A stretch of 64,000 nucleotides of DNA from Mycobacteriaceae bacterium (lineage in GTDB: Bacteria > Actinomycetota > Actinomycetes > Mycobacteriales > Mycobacteriaceae): positions 82,140-146,139 of the forward strand of contig JAIEPH010000033.1 in NCBI GenBank assembly GCA_019749805.1. The letters are read 5' to 3'. Under the pieces are notes generated by a model. The model had not been told where the DNA came from. It searched no databases and saw only the letters and a list, made by a program, of their open reading frames with translations. Position 1 is the stretch's first letter. Every line of letters starts with the position of its first letter. The position numbers were made by a program, and so were the translations under genes. Positions 19,298 through 29,575 of this stretch are shown piece after piece.

Positions 19298-20542
19298 ATG
19301 GCGGCAATGGTGTTTCGACTGTGCGGTGTTCTCGCGGCGACTGCCGCGCTGATGTTCGTCTCCGGATGCGGCCACGACTCGGCATCGCAGGACGGGGTGA
19401 CCAACGAGACGTCGGGTGCACCCGACGCCAAGCAGGTGGACGCCGCTGTGGCACAGCGGCTCGATGACGCCATCACCAAGGCGATGGACCAGACCGGGGT
19501 GCCTGGCTCGATCGTCGGAATTTGGGGCCCCGACGGTGAGTACGTCCGCGCATTCGGCGTCGCCGACCAGGCCGGCGGCGCACAGATGCAGACGGACTTC
19601 TATCACCGAATTGGTAGCCAGACAAAGACATTCACCGTTACCGGCGTATTACAGCTGGCCGATCAAGGCAAGCTCGGGCTCGACGACCCGATCGCCGAAT
19701 ACATCGACGGAGTGCCCGAGGGCGACAAGATCACGCTGCGACAGCTGGCGCGGATGCAGAGCGGCTTGGCAAACTTCTCCGATTCTGTCGACTTCCAGCA
19801 GGCGCTGTTCGCCGACCCGTACCGGAACTTCACACCGCAGGAACTTCTCGACTACGCGTTCGCCGAAGCCGTGAAGTTCGCACCCGGCGAGGGCTTTCTG
19901 TACTGCAACACCAACACCGTCCTGTTGGGCCTGGTCGTGGAGGAGGTCAGCGGACAGACTCTGCCGGACTACATCCGCGACCACATCACGACCCCATTGG
20001 GCATGAGCCACACCAGCTTTCCGACGACCAACGCGTTTCCTGATCCGCACGCACAGGGTTACACCACTCAGGACCCCGACAATTCGGAAGTGGTCGCCAC
20101 CGACTGGAACCCGTCCTGGGCATGGGCCGCCGGCGCGATGATCTCGACCCTCGAGGACATGCACATCTGGGCGCCCGCACTGGCGACCGGAAAGCTGTTG
20201 ACGCCGGAGATGCAGGCACAGCGGTTGCAGACCGTCGGCACCCCTGGGATGCCCGCGGAAGACGGATACGGCGTCGGGCTTTTCAAGCTGGGCGGCTGGA
20301 TCGGCCACAACGGCAGCCTGCCCGGCTATCAGACCGTCTCGGTCTACCTGCCGGAAAAGCAGACGTCGTTGGTGATCTTCACCAACACCGATACCGCCTC
20401 CAACGGCCAGGAGCCGAGCACGCTGGTGGCCAAAGCCATCACCGAGATCATCAGCCCGGAGAACATCTACACGATGGGTGACGCGGTGCAGCCTCCCGAC
20501 ATCACCTCACCGCCGGCCCCGACGACCAGCAAACCGCGGTAG
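19298..20542 (+). CDS. serine hydrolase (class C beta-lactamase/DD-peptidase family), predicted lipoprotein
   Basis: Lipobox FVSGC, SxxK (SQTK), YCNTN (YxN), GHNGSLPGY. Confidence 0.85.
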   Translation: MAAMVFRLCGVLAATAALMFVSGCGHDSASQDGVTNETSGAPDAKQVDAAVAQRLDDAITKAMDQTGVPGSIVGIWGPDGEYVRAFGVADQAGGAQMQTDFYHRIGSQTKTFTVTGVLQLADQGKLGLDDPIAEYIDGVPEGDKITLRQLARMQSGLANFSDSVDFQQALFADPYRNFTPQELLDYAFAEAVKFAPGEGFLYCNTNTVLLGLVVEEVSGQTLPDYIRDHITTPLGMSHTSFPTTNAFPDPHAQGYTTQDPDNSEVVATDWNPSWAWAAGAMISTLEDMHIWAPALATGKLLTPEMQAQRLQTVGTPGMPAEDGYGVGLFKLGGWIGHNGSLPGYQTVSVYLPEKQTSLVIFTNTDTASNGQEPSTLVAKAITEIISPENIYTMGDAVQPPDITSPPAPTTSKPR

Positions 20543-20592
20543 TCCTCGCCCCTCCAAGAAAATTCCAAGAACCGGCGCGCAATCTTTCATCA

Positions 20593-20633
20593 GCAAGTGC
20601 GGGGACCTAACCCGACGAGGCCCCCGCACTTGC
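20593..20633. terminator. Hairpin terminator overlapping 3' end of the TetR gene
   Basis: 12-bp arms gcaagtgcgggg / ccccgcacttgc between convergent genes. Confidence 0.6.
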
Positions 20634-21218
20634 CACATCCGCCGGCATCGGCGCGGTGAGCGCCGCAGCCAGCATGGCGACGATCTCCTCGGGACTGCCC
20701 GCTTCGACTCCCGCGTGAGCCAACCTCTCACGCTCCGCCAACAGCGCGAACATCGTGGTCGCGATCGCCGAGACTCGGCGGCTGCGGGCGTGCCGATCGT
20801 CCGTCGGAATGGCAAGCGCCAGCCGTTCGAGGACCTTGGGCCACACCGGCCCCTGCGACTCGTCGACGTCGGCGCGCAGGTGCATCGATGCCGCCTGCAG
20901 AAACCTGGCGTAGTACGGGCTGCCGACGCCGGCGAACGGAAGCACCATGATCCGCAACCACGCCCGGACGTCATCGCGGGCGTCACCCTGCAACTCATCG
21001 ACCATCTGAGCGCGCTCCTGCTCCATCGGCTCGAGGCGGCGCCGAACGATCGCGTCGATGAGGTCCTGGCGATTTCGGAAGTGATAGTTGACCGCGGAGT
21101 TGTTTCGCTGACCTGCCGCCACCGCGATGTCTCGCAACGGCACTTGGATCCCGCGCTCGGCGATCAGCCGTTCGGCCGCGTCCAGAATGTCGGCCCTGGC
21201 GCGTTCACCACGGTTCAT
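20607..21218 (-). CDS. TetR family transcriptional regulator
   Basis: ARADILDAAERLIAERGIQVPLRDIAVAAGQRNNSAVNYHFRNRQDLIDAIV. Confidence 0.88.
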   Translation of the reverse strand: MNRGERARADILDAAERLIAERGIQVPLRDIAVAAGQRNNSAVNYHFRNRQDLIDAIVRRRLEPMEQERAQMVDELQGDARDDVRAWLRIMVLPFAGVGSPYYARFLQAASMHLRADVDESQGPVWPKVLERLALAIPTDDRHARSRRVSAIATTMFALLAERERLAHAGVEAGSPEEIVAMLAAALTAPMPADVASAGASSG

Positions 21219-21246
21219 AGGAACGATGATAAGAACTGGACCCCGA

Positions 21247-21264
21247 TTAAGCGAATATGCTTAA
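21247..21264. promoter_or_regulatory. Putative TetR operator TTAAGC-GAATAT-GCTTAA
   Basis: 18-bp inverted repeat in the divergent tetR/kshA-like intergenic region. Confidence 0.55.
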
Positions 21265-21300
21265 ATAGGTGTCGGCCGACAGTTCCGGAGAGGTGACTCC

Positions 21301-22434
21301 ATGACCCCGACGCACGAGATTCGTGAGATCGACGCGGGCAAGCCCATGCAGCGGTTCGCCCGCGGCTGGCACTGCGTCGGGTTGGCCGAGGACTTCCGCG
21401 ACGGAAAGCCCCACGGCATCGACGCCTTCGGTACTCGGCTCGTCGTATTCGCCGATGGCGAAGGTGCACTCAAAGTTCTTGATGGCTACTGCAGGCACAT
21501 GGGCGGCGACCTGTCGCAGGGAACCATCAAGGGCGACGAGGTGGCGTGCCCGTTCCACGACTGGCGCTGGGGCGGCGACGGAAAGTGCAAGCTGGTGCCG
21601 TACGCGAAACGCACGCCACGGCTGGCCCGGACCAGGCGCTGGCTGACGGGCGAGGTCAACGGCCAGCTGCTTGTCTGGCATGACCCCGAGGGTTCGACGC
21701 CGCCGGCAGAACTCTTTCCGCCCACGATCGACGGCTACGACGACGGGTTGTGGTCGCCGTGGTCGTGGAATTCGATTCACATCGAAGGGTCGCACTGCCG
21801 CGAGATCGTCGACAACAACGTCGACATGGCGCACTTCTTCTACATCCACCACGCCTACCCCACGTACTTCAAGAACGTCATCGAGGGACACACGGCGTCG
21901 CAGTTCATGGAATCCAAGGCTCGCCCGGACTACACCAAAGATTACGAGAATCTCTGGGAGGGAACCAAACTCCGTTCCGAGGCAACGTACTTCGGCCCGG
22001 CGTACATGATCAACTGGCTACACAACGACGTCGCGCCGGACTTCACCATCGAGGTGGCTCTGATCAACTGCCACTATCCGGTGACACACAACTCGTTCGT
22101 GCTGCAGTGGGGTGTCGCCGTGCAGGCGGTACCGGGGCTTCCCGCCGACAAGGCGACCAAACTGGCTGCGGCGATGAGCCGCTCGTTCGGTGAGGGCTTT
22201 CTCGAAGATGTCGACATCTGGAAGCACAAGACGCGCATCGAAAACCCGCTGCTCACCGAAGAGGACGGCGCGGTGTATCAGCACCGGCGGTGGTACGAGC
22301 AGTTCTATGTCGACGCGGCCGACGTAACGCCCGACATGACCGACCGCTTCGAGATCGAGGTGGACACCACACACGCCAACGAAATTTGGCAAAGCGAGGT
22401 AGCTCAGAACCTCACCGCTCTGACGCCGAGCTGA
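21301..22434 (+). CDS. kshA: Rieske oxygenase, 3-ketosteroid 9-alpha-hydroxylase oxygenase subunit (KshA-like)
   Basis: CRHMGGDLSQGTIKGDEVACPFHDWRWGGDGKCKLVPYAKRTPR, DMAHFFYIHHAYPTYFKN, INCHYPVTHNSFVLQWGV. Confidence 0.88.
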   Translation: MTPTHEIREIDAGKPMQRFARGWHCVGLAEDFRDGKPHGIDAFGTRLVVFADGEGALKVLDGYCRHMGGDLSQGTIKGDEVACPFHDWRWGGDGKCKLVPYAKRTPRLARTRRWLTGEVNGQLLVWHDPEGSTPPAELFPPTIDGYDDGLWSPWSWNSIHIEGSHCREIVDNNVDMAHFFYIHHAYPTYFKNVIEGHTASQFMESKARPDYTKDYENLWEGTKLRSEATYFGPAYMINWLHNDVAPDFTIEVALINCHYPVTHNSFVLQWGVAVQAVPGLPADKATKLAAAMSRSFGEGFLEDVDIWKHKTRIENPLLTEEDGAVYQHRRWYEQFYVDAADVTPDMTDRFEIEVDTTHANEIWQSEVAQNLTALTPS

Positions 22435-22857
22435 TCACTCGACGACGAAAACCGGGATCTGCCGCGACGTCTTGGTCTGGTAGTCCGCGTACGGCGGGTA
22501 AGCCTCCACCGCCAGCTTCCACCAATGCTCGCGTTCGGCGCCCTCGACCTCGCGGGCGGTCATGGTGGAGACCTTCTCCCCGTCTTGGACCGTTACCTCG
22601 GGGTGCGCCTTGACGTTGAAGTACCAGAACGGGTGTTTCGGATCGCCACCCTTCGACGCGACCATGGCGTACTTGCCGCCCTCTTCGACACGCATCAGCG
22701 GCACATAGCGCTTGGCGCCGGTCTTCGCGCCGGTCGTGGTGAACAGAACGACCGGGCGGTCGAGGATTTCGACGCCATCGGTGGTGCCCCGCTCCAAAAT
22801 GCGTTCGGTCTGTTCGCGGACCCAATCGGTGGGGCTCAGCTTCGCTTCCTCAGTCAC
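22435..22857 (-). CDS. nitroreductase family deazaflavin-dependent oxidoreductase (Ddn-like)
   Basis: PVVLFTTTGAKTGAKRYVPLMRVEEGGKYAMVASKGGDPKHPFWYFNVKAHPEVTVQ; GTG start at 22857. Confidence 0.85.
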   Translation of the reverse strand: MTEEAKLSPTDWVREQTERILERGTTDGVEILDRPVVLFTTTGAKTGAKRYVPLMRVEEGGKYAMVASKGGDPKHPFWYFNVKAHPEVTVQDGEKVSTMTAREVEGAEREHWWKLAVEAYPPYADYQTKTSRQIPVFVVE

Positions 22858-22997
22858 GGGCCGTTCAACGTCGTGGCGGCTCCGATATTCCCTCCCGACA
22901 CGCAACGGACCTGCTCCGAATCGAAACTGTCGTGTTGATGCGCGGTAATGTCGCGATCAGGGACGAATTCACACAAACCACTGAAAGCGGGGAAACC

Positions 22998-23372
22998 ATG
23001 GGGGCCACCCACCGATTCACGCGACGACTGACCATTTCAGGCGGCCTCGCGGCAGTCGCGGCGGCACCGCTGGTCGCGGCGATTCTCGTCGCACCCGCCA
23101 GCCAATCCACGTACCTCGGCCAATGTTCGAACGGCGAAGAGGGAGACGCCTACACCGGGCGGTGTGTCCCCTATCTCGTCCCCAACTCCCCAGGCGGCAA
23201 TCCCGCCGCCGCCCCGGCAGGCAACGCGGCTCCAAGCGCCTGTCCGGCCGGAGTGAGCGGCTCGGAGTGCGCGATCCAGGCCCCGGCGAATTCAGGACCC
23301 AACATGCCCGCGAACCCTCCGCCACAGCAGCCTGAGCAGGAGCTCGCTGACGTGGTCACGCCTGGCTACTGA
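22998..23372 (+). CDS. small secreted Pro-rich protein
   Basis: MGATHRFTRRLTISGGLAAVAAAPLVAAILVAPASQ signal sequence; four Cys in the mature part. Confidence 0.6.
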   Translation: MGATHRFTRRLTISGGLAAVAAAPLVAAILVAPASQSTYLGQCSNGEEGDAYTGRCVPYLVPNSPGGNPAAAPAGNAAPSACPAGVSGSECAIQAPANSGPNMPANPPPQQPEQELADVVTPGY

Positions 23373-23458
23373 CCTTCTGATCCCGGCTGCGCCCGCGATG
23401 TCGTAGGACTAGAACTGTTGCGGCGGAGTAGGTTTCAACGCCGCGAACGCTGCCGCTT

Positions 23459-24337
23459 CTAAGGCGCCAAATGGGACTGTTCCGGTGATACCGATACCGC
23501 CGGAGCGGGCCCCGGCAGCGGTCCGATGGGCCCGGGCGTCGAGACCCCGGCATGAGCCGGGGGCATTTCGTCTGCGATGGGCGCCGACAACTGCTCGGGC
23601 GATTCGGATTCAGCCGGATCAGCGGTAGCCGCCGCTTCCGTCGCGGCATCGGCCGCCCAGAGCGTTTGGAGCTTGTGAGCGACCAGTGTCGCTCCCTCGG
23701 TGGCCATACCCACGTCGGCGTAGCGGCTGTGTATGCCGAAGCTCTTGCCGTCGGGGTCGCACACGAGGTCGTCTTCGACGCACAGGTCGATGGTCTTGTC
23801 GACGTAGCTTGGACCGATAACGATCTGCGGGTCGTTGATCGCCCGCATGAAGCGCGCCGAGGGCTTTCCGAACAGCGCGACCGCCGCGACGTGGTCGGCC
23901 ACGTCGAGGGGCATCGGCGAAGGCACCGTCTCAGCCGAAACCCCGTCGGGCACAACGTTCGCGGTGACAAAACCCATCACGGCCGCGCCTTGGGAGAACC
24001 CGCCGAGCACCATCTTGGTGTCCGGACACGTCGCGGCGGTGGCGAGAATGCTTGCGCGGGCATCGCTGATGCCGTCGACAGCAGTTCGAAAGTCCGTCGT
24101 GGCCGGGTAATTCACCGGATACACCTCGACCGACTTGCCTGCGACCTGAGATTGCAACGAGTTGACGAATGCATCCCCGGTCGGGCCGACTCCGGGCTGC
24201 TCCGTGGTGCCTCGGGCGAATATCACCTTCGCGTCGGGACACGCCGCCGCCTGCGCGAAAGGCATCGGAACGCTCTGCAGCAATGCTGCCGCAGCCGCCA
24301 CCGCACCAATTACCCCAACAGTCTCAACTGCCCCCAT
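23459..24337 (-). CDS. cutinase family protein
   Basis: CPDAKVIFARGTTEQPGVGPTGDAFVNSL, GGFSQGAAVM, signal peptide. Confidence 0.9.
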   Translation of the reverse strand: MGAVETVGVIGAVAAAAALLQSVPMPFAQAAACPDAKVIFARGTTEQPGVGPTGDAFVNSLQSQVAGKSVEVYPVNYPATTDFRTAVDGISDARASILATAATCPDTKMVLGGFSQGAAVMGFVTANVVPDGVSAETVPSPMPLDVADHVAAVALFGKPSARFMRAINDPQIVIGPSYVDKTIDLCVEDDLVCDPDGKSFGIHSRYADVGMATEGATLVAHKLQTLWAADAATEAAATADPAESESPEQLSAPIADEMPPAHAGVSTPGPIGPLPGPAPAVSVSPEQSHLAP

Positions 24338-24575
24338 AAGCCAATGCTGACACGGGGCCAAGTAAACGACACCTCGAGCAAACAAATACACAGATAATCG
24401 CCAATATTTAATGGCCTGCTAAGAAATGCATCAGCTCCGGGGACGTGGATTCGGAGTAGATGCACGAGCGCCACTGAGGAACGCGCGAAGTTGCGCACCG
24501 CGATCCGCAGCGTGCGATACTCGCCGGATAGCTAACGACTGGCGGGCAACGCCACCTCAACTCAGTGGAGAAACC

Positions 24576-25406
24576 GTGCTCCTAGCCACGTCCGAGCAAC
24601 TGGCTCCGCTGTCCCGGATGGAGCGGTTCGCCTTCCGCTTCGCCGACATCTTCAATCGTCGATTCGCACTGCTCGCGCGCTTCTGGAACCGAACGTTCAT
24701 GGTGGTGGTGCTGCAAATTGCGGCAGCGCGTCGTATCCGCGCGTACCGCCTCGAGCGCATCGCGGGCCTCGATGGTTCCGATCGAGTGGTGATGGTGGCG
24801 AACCACCGGTCTTTCTTCGACTACTTCACTGTCATGCACGTCATCTTCCAGTCGACTCAGCTGTCCAGCCGCATCCTGTTCCCGGTCCGGTCGGCGTTCT
24901 TCTACGACAACCCCGCCGGTGTCGCCGTCAACTTCCTGATGAGCGGCATGGCGATGTTTCCGCCTGTCCTGCGCGATCCCGCGAAGCGCTCGTTCAACCA
25001 GTACGCCGTCGCGCGCATCGTCTCAGAACTCCAGGTGCCCGGCAGGCTGGTCGGCTTTCATCCCGAGGGCACGAGGCAGCGTGGCGGCGATCCGTACCAA
25101 TTCCTGCCCGTGCGCCCCGGCGTCGGCGAGGTCATCCAACGCGCGGAAACGGGAGTGAAGGTGTTGCCGATCTTCGTCCTCGGCATCGAAAACGATCTGC
25201 TACGAGAGACGTACCGGAATTGGTTCCGCCGCGACGAGTACCCCGTCGATGTCGTGTTCGGCGATCCCGTGGATGCTGCCGACCTACGCTGGGAGACAGA
25301 CGATCCCGAGGCGCACCTCGCGATCGCGAACCGGTGTGCAGACATGGTCGCGGCGCTGGGCGGGTACCAGCGCACACACGGTAGAGCGGTCTATCGCCCG
25401 GATTGA
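24576..25406 (+). CDS. 1-acyl-sn-glycerol-3-phosphate acyltransferase family protein
   Basis: NHRSFFDYF (HX4D-like), FHPEGTRQR; GTG start 24576. Confidence 0.78.
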   Translation: MLLATSEQLAPLSRMERFAFRFADIFNRRFALLARFWNRTFMVVVLQIAAARRIRAYRLERIAGLDGSDRVVMVANHRSFFDYFTVMHVIFQSTQLSSRILFPVRSAFFYDNPAGVAVNFLMSGMAMFPPVLRDPAKRSFNQYAVARIVSELQVPGRLVGFHPEGTRQRGGDPYQFLPVRPGVGEVIQRAETGVKVLPIFVLGIENDLLRETYRNWFRRDEYPVDVVFGDPVDAADLRWETDDPEAHLAIANRCADMVAALGGYQRTHGRAVYRPD

Positions 25407-25582
25407 CCAGCGCGAAGCACGGCGATCAACACACTGACTCCAACAGACAGCGCGAAGATCGCAAGTATCAGATGGCGCAATCCGTAGTCAGAGACGACGA
25501 ACGCGACCAACTGAAGTACACCTGCGATGACGGCGATCGCCGCGAAGAGCACTGCAGCGATCCGCAACAACTTCGTCGACAC
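25391..25582 (-). CDS. small two-TM membrane protein
   Basis: 63 aa, AAVLFAAIAVIAGVLQLVAFVVSDYGLRHLILAIFALSVGVSVLIAVL. Confidence 0.6.
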   Translation of the reverse strand: MSTKLLRIAAVLFAAIAVIAGVLQLVAFVVSDYGLRHLILAIFALSVGVSVLIAVLRAGQSGR

Positions 25583-25668
25583 CCTCCAGCATAGGCAATT
25601 ACCAAACGACCGCCGCGAGTCCTTCCTCCGCGCAAGCTGTTTCCGGCGATTGTGCTCGCGGAGGTGGT

Positions 25669-27168
25669 CTACTCCTCCTCGGGCAAGGGGTGGCGGGTGC
25701 GGTCGTCGCGCGCCGGCACTCCGTTCCGTCCGCCCTCCTCTTGGGCGTACAGACCTACGACACGGGCGATGACGCCGCCACTGAGAGCGAGGGCGTCGCG
25801 GTTGATGTTCGCGACCGTGTCATTGGCGGTGTGATAGTTGGGGTCGCACTGCTGATCGGCGGTACCGCCCCATAACTCGACTTGCTCGGGCGTCTTGACC
25901 GTGTCGGAGCCGGTGTCGTAGTTGCCCGCCGGGATCCCCGCGCTGGTGAAGCCGTCATAATCGCTGCGGCCGTCGAAAGGCAGATCTTGCGGCGTCTTGC
26001 CCGCACTCTCAACGGTCTCGACCAAGCTGCGCTCGATCCCGGCTGAGCCTTCGGGAATCAGCAAGTCGTAGTCGAGCTCGAAGTCCGGCGTTAAGGACTG
26101 GTTGGCGTCAGAGGTGAAGTAGCACGCGTTGGGCGAGCCCATCATGTCGAAGTTCAGGTACAGCGCAATGTCTTTCAGTGCCTCGAGGTCCAGCGACTCG
26201 ACGTAGTCATACGACCCGAACAGGCCCTGCTCCTCGCCTCCCCAAAACGCGAATCGCACCGCGTTCGCGACCTGTGGCGACGGGCCCATTTGCAGCGCCG
26301 TCTCCAGCACCGTCGCCACGCCAGACCCGTTGTCGTTGATGCCCGGGCCCGCTTTGACGCTGTCGAGGTGTGCGCCGACCATGACGACGTTGTCCGCGGA
26401 CCCAGTCTTGGTTTGGGCAATCACGTTGCGTGTCTTTATCTGCTCGACTTTGGCTTCCGCGATGACGGTCGCCGTCCCGGTTTCCGGGCGGAGTCTGTCG
26501 CCGTCGGCCTTGGTCACGCTGAGCACCGGAATCTTGATCTCGTCGCTCTCGTCCATGCGACCGCTGAACTCCTCCTCCTCGACGTCGTTCGCAACGACGA
26601 GCGCAACGGCGCCACGTTCGGTGGCTGCTACGGCCTTGTCGGCCAGATCGCAGTCGCCCCTGTCCACCATCACTACGGCACCGGCGACATCCAGATCGCC
26701 GTAATCCCTTTTGGCACATCCCAGGTGCCCGTCCCCAGCGATTACCGCAAATCTGCCCGTGGCCCCCTCGGCAGGACCGGCCCCGCTGTATTCGATCGCG
26801 TGCGCTTCGAAAGGTCTGCCGTTGACGCTCAACGATTCTTTGCCGACGGAGAAGATCCCCATCGTCAACTCCGGAGTATCGACCATGAACCCCTTGTTGC
26901 GCAGCGCTTTAGCCACATACTCGACGCTGGCGTCATAACCGGGAGAACCGGCGACGCGGGTTCCACCGTTGGCATCGGCGATCTTCTGGAGTTCCTGCAG
27001 ATGCGCCATCGTGGCATGCAGGGTGACCTTCGACTCAAGATCATTGGCGAACTCGGTCGCGTTGTTCGTCGGCGCCACTTCCCCTTGACCACGCCCGCAG
27101 CCGCCGGCGGCAACCAGTGCCACGATTGCCGCACCCACGACGATCGCGCGCCGTCCCGTCTTGACCAT
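25669..27168 (-). CDS. lpqL: M28-family aminopeptidase lipoprotein, LpqL-like
   Basis: Lipobox AAGGC; GAHLDSVKAGPGINDNGSGVATVLE, FWGGEEQGLFGS, SDYDGF. Confidence 0.87.
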   Translation of the reverse strand: MVKTGRRAIVVGAAIVALVAAGGCGRGQGEVAPTNNATEFANDLESKVTLHATMAHLQELQKIADANGGTRVAGSPGYDASVEYVAKALRNKGFMVDTPELTMGIFSVGKESLSVNGRPFEAHAIEYSGAGPAEGATGRFAVIAGDGHLGCAKRDYGDLDVAGAVVMVDRGDCDLADKAVAATERGAVALVVANDVEEEEFSGRMDESDEIKIPVLSVTKADGDRLRPETGTATVIAEAKVEQIKTRNVIAQTKTGSADNVVMVGAHLDSVKAGPGINDNGSGVATVLETALQMGPSPQVANAVRFAFWGGEEQGLFGSYDYVESLDLEALKDIALYLNFDMMGSPNACYFTSDANQSLTPDFELDYDLLIPEGSAGIERSLVETVESAGKTPQDLPFDGRSDYDGFTSAGIPAGNYDTGSDTVKTPEQVELWGGTADQQCDPNYHTANDTVANINRDALALSGGVIARVVGLYAQEEGGRNGVPARDDRTRHPLPEEE

Positions 27169-27353
27169 GATCGAACAGTAGGGGCGAGACGTCACCCACC
27201 GCAGTCGCTTCGACAGCTCAAACGGGACTGGATCGGTCCTCGTCTGTCGGGGGTTGGATCCGGCCCACCCCGAGCAACGCGACGGCGCGGGTGAAATCCC
27301 TTGAGGACCATGGCGATAGCTGCGCAGCAGCAGGGCCTTCTGCGCCGGCGAGG

Positions 27354-29006
27354 TCAGGCGTCGATATCCAACTCGACCAACACCCTGCGCAACAGCTTTC
27401 CGGTGGCGTTCCGGGGAAGCTCGTCGATGAAGACCACATCGCGGGGCACCTTGTGCCGCGCGAGGTTGTCTTTCACGTACTGTTTGACCTCTGCGCCGTC
27501 CAGGTCGGCGCCGGGCTCGGAAACAATGAAGGCGCGCAACCGCTTTCCGAACTCGACGTCATCGACCCCGACTACGGCCACCTCGGCGATGTCGTCGCGC
27601 TCTTCCAGCAGATTCTCGACTTCCTGTGGGAAGACGTTCTCACCACCGGACACAATCATGTCGTCGTCGCGGCCGTCCACGAACAGCAGTCCGCTCTCGG
27701 TGAAATGACCCATGTCGCCGCTTGACATGTAGCCGTCGAGGATCTGCTTGTTGCGACCGTCGGTGTATCCGGAGAACGGTGCACCGTTGCGGATGAAGAT
27801 CCGGCCGCGGCGATTCGCACCCTCGACCCGTTGGTCGTGCTCGTCGTACAGCACCACCTCGCAGGTCACCGGAGCGCGGCCCGCGGTGCCGGGGGCCGCG
27901 CGCAGCTCGGCGGGGGTCGCGACGGTGGCGATGGCACACTCGGTGGAGCCGTACATGTTGTACAGCACGTCGCCGAAGGTGTCCTGGACGCGGTTGGACA
28001 GGTCGGGGCTCAACGCCGACCCGGCGATCAGGATCACCTTCAATGACGACGTGTCGTACTTGGCGATGACGTCGGGCGGGAGCTCGACCATCCGGTGCAG
28101 CATCGTCGGGACCGCGACGAGCATGTCGGCTTGGTGGTCGGCGATGAGCTTCAAGGTGTTCTCCGCCTTGAAGCGTCGGGCCGTCACGACTTTGTTGCCC
28201 AAGGCTGCGCCGACGGTGTAGGTGGCCCACCCGGTGCTGTGGAAGATGGGCGACACGATAACCATGGTTCCCTTGCGCGGAAACGGGATTCGGTCGACGA
28301 TCTGCGCGGTGGCGAGCGGGGAGACCGCCTCACGGGGCGCACCCTTGGGAAGGCCGGTCGTCCCGCTGGTGAGGATCACCGACCCGCCCGCCTTGCTCGG
28401 CGGGGGAAGCGGGGCCGTGGAGTTCGTCGCGACGATGTCGTCGAGGATCTGCGCACCGGCGGGCACGTCTGCACCGTCGTCCACCCACGTCAGGACACGC
28501 GGCAGATCGGGGGGAAGCGCGTCGAGCAGACCGAGGAACTCACTGTCATGCAGCACGACCGTCACATGCTCGCGTTCGCACACTTCCGCGAATTGCGGCT
28601 TGGCGAAACCGGTGTTCATCAACACCATCCGAGCACCGACCTTGCCGCACGCGGCCATTGTGATGACGAGTCCTCGGTGGTCGCGGCACAACACGCCGAC
28701 GACCGAGCCCGCGGAGACTCCGAGTTTCTGCAACCCGTGCGCCAGGGCCCAGGACTGATCGTCGACCTGTTTATAGGTCAGCGTCCCGCGCTCGTCGACG
28801 ACCGCCGGCAGGTCCGCGTACTTGCGTCCACCCTGGATCGCCATCGTGGCCTGCGGGCCGTAGACGCGCGCAAGCTTGGCGGTCTCGGCGCCGCCACGAA
28901 GGTCCCTGAGGTCGATGATTCCGGTGTCGACGAGCCGCTTCGCCGCCCGGCCCGCTTCGAACGCGTGCTGCAACTTCTGCCGAATGCCGGTCAGCACATC
29001 AGCCAT
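27354..29006 (-). CDS. long-chain acyl-CoA synthetase (FadD12-like)
   Basis: TSGTTGLPKGAP, YGSTECA, SGGENVFPQEVEN, PRNATGKLLRRVL. Confidence 0.88.
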   Translation of the reverse strand: MADVLTGIRQKLQHAFEAGRAAKRLVDTGIIDLRDLRGGAETAKLARVYGPQATMAIQGGRKYADLPAVVDERGTLTYKQVDDQSWALAHGLQKLGVSAGSVVGVLCRDHRGLVITMAACGKVGARMVLMNTGFAKPQFAEVCEREHVTVVLHDSEFLGLLDALPPDLPRVLTWVDDGADVPAGAQILDDIVATNSTAPLPPPSKAGGSVILTSGTTGLPKGAPREAVSPLATAQIVDRIPFPRKGTMVIVSPIFHSTGWATYTVGAALGNKVVTARRFKAENTLKLIADHQADMLVAVPTMLHRMVELPPDVIAKYDTSSLKVILIAGSALSPDLSNRVQDTFGDVLYNMYGSTECAIATVATPAELRAAPGTAGRAPVTCEVVLYDEHDQRVEGANRRGRIFIRNGAPFSGYTDGRNKQILDGYMSSGDMGHFTESGLLFVDGRDDDMIVSGGENVFPQEVENLLEERDDIAEVAVVGVDDVEFGKRLRAFIVSEPGADLDGAEVKQYVKDNLARHKVPRDVVFIDELPRNATGKLLRRVLVELDIDA

Positions 29007-29095
29007 CGGGCCTCCTCACCATGTGTTTTGCGAGCACAGTAACAGTCACAAGTTAATGCTGAATCTGTACCTGCACCGCAAACGCCAACACCGAG

Positions 29096-29326
29096 TCAGA
29101 AGTGCGGCACGCTCTCGCGTCCGGCGACCAGGCCCATCGACTCCGCATTGGCGATGACGCGCTCCCAACCGATGACGGCGGCGCCGATGACGGCGACCGC
29201 GGTCGCGAAGACGGCTATCGAAGCCACCGAATGCACCATCTCGTTACTGATGAGGAGGACGCCGGTCAATATGGCGCCGAAAACTGCGGCGAGTGCCGTG
29301 CGCCGCACTGCCATCGAGTCGGTCAT
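29096..29326 (-). CDS. small two-TM membrane protein
   Basis: 76 aa, two hydrophobic segments. Confidence 0.55.
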   Translation of the reverse strand: MTDSMAVRRTALAAVFGAILTGVLLISNEMVHSVASIAVFATAVAVIGAAVIGWERVIANAESMGLVAGRESVPHF

Positions 29327-29575
29327 AGGACCACTGTGCGTCCGCCGCCTGAGGAAATCCGAAGCGTTTTGTAGGGAAATGCTCTGAAACCTTTCAGGTT
29401 GGACGCCAGCGTCGCTTCCGAAGCCGACCGCACCGTGACCGACACCGCCGCGCGAAATGAGCTAACTGCAGCGGCACGAAACCGACCCATCACCACGATT
29501 TCTGGCAAATACGGTTCAGCAGTGTGATTGGCTGGCCGTTGCATCATTGTCCAATCCCGCAACCCGAGGGTTTAC

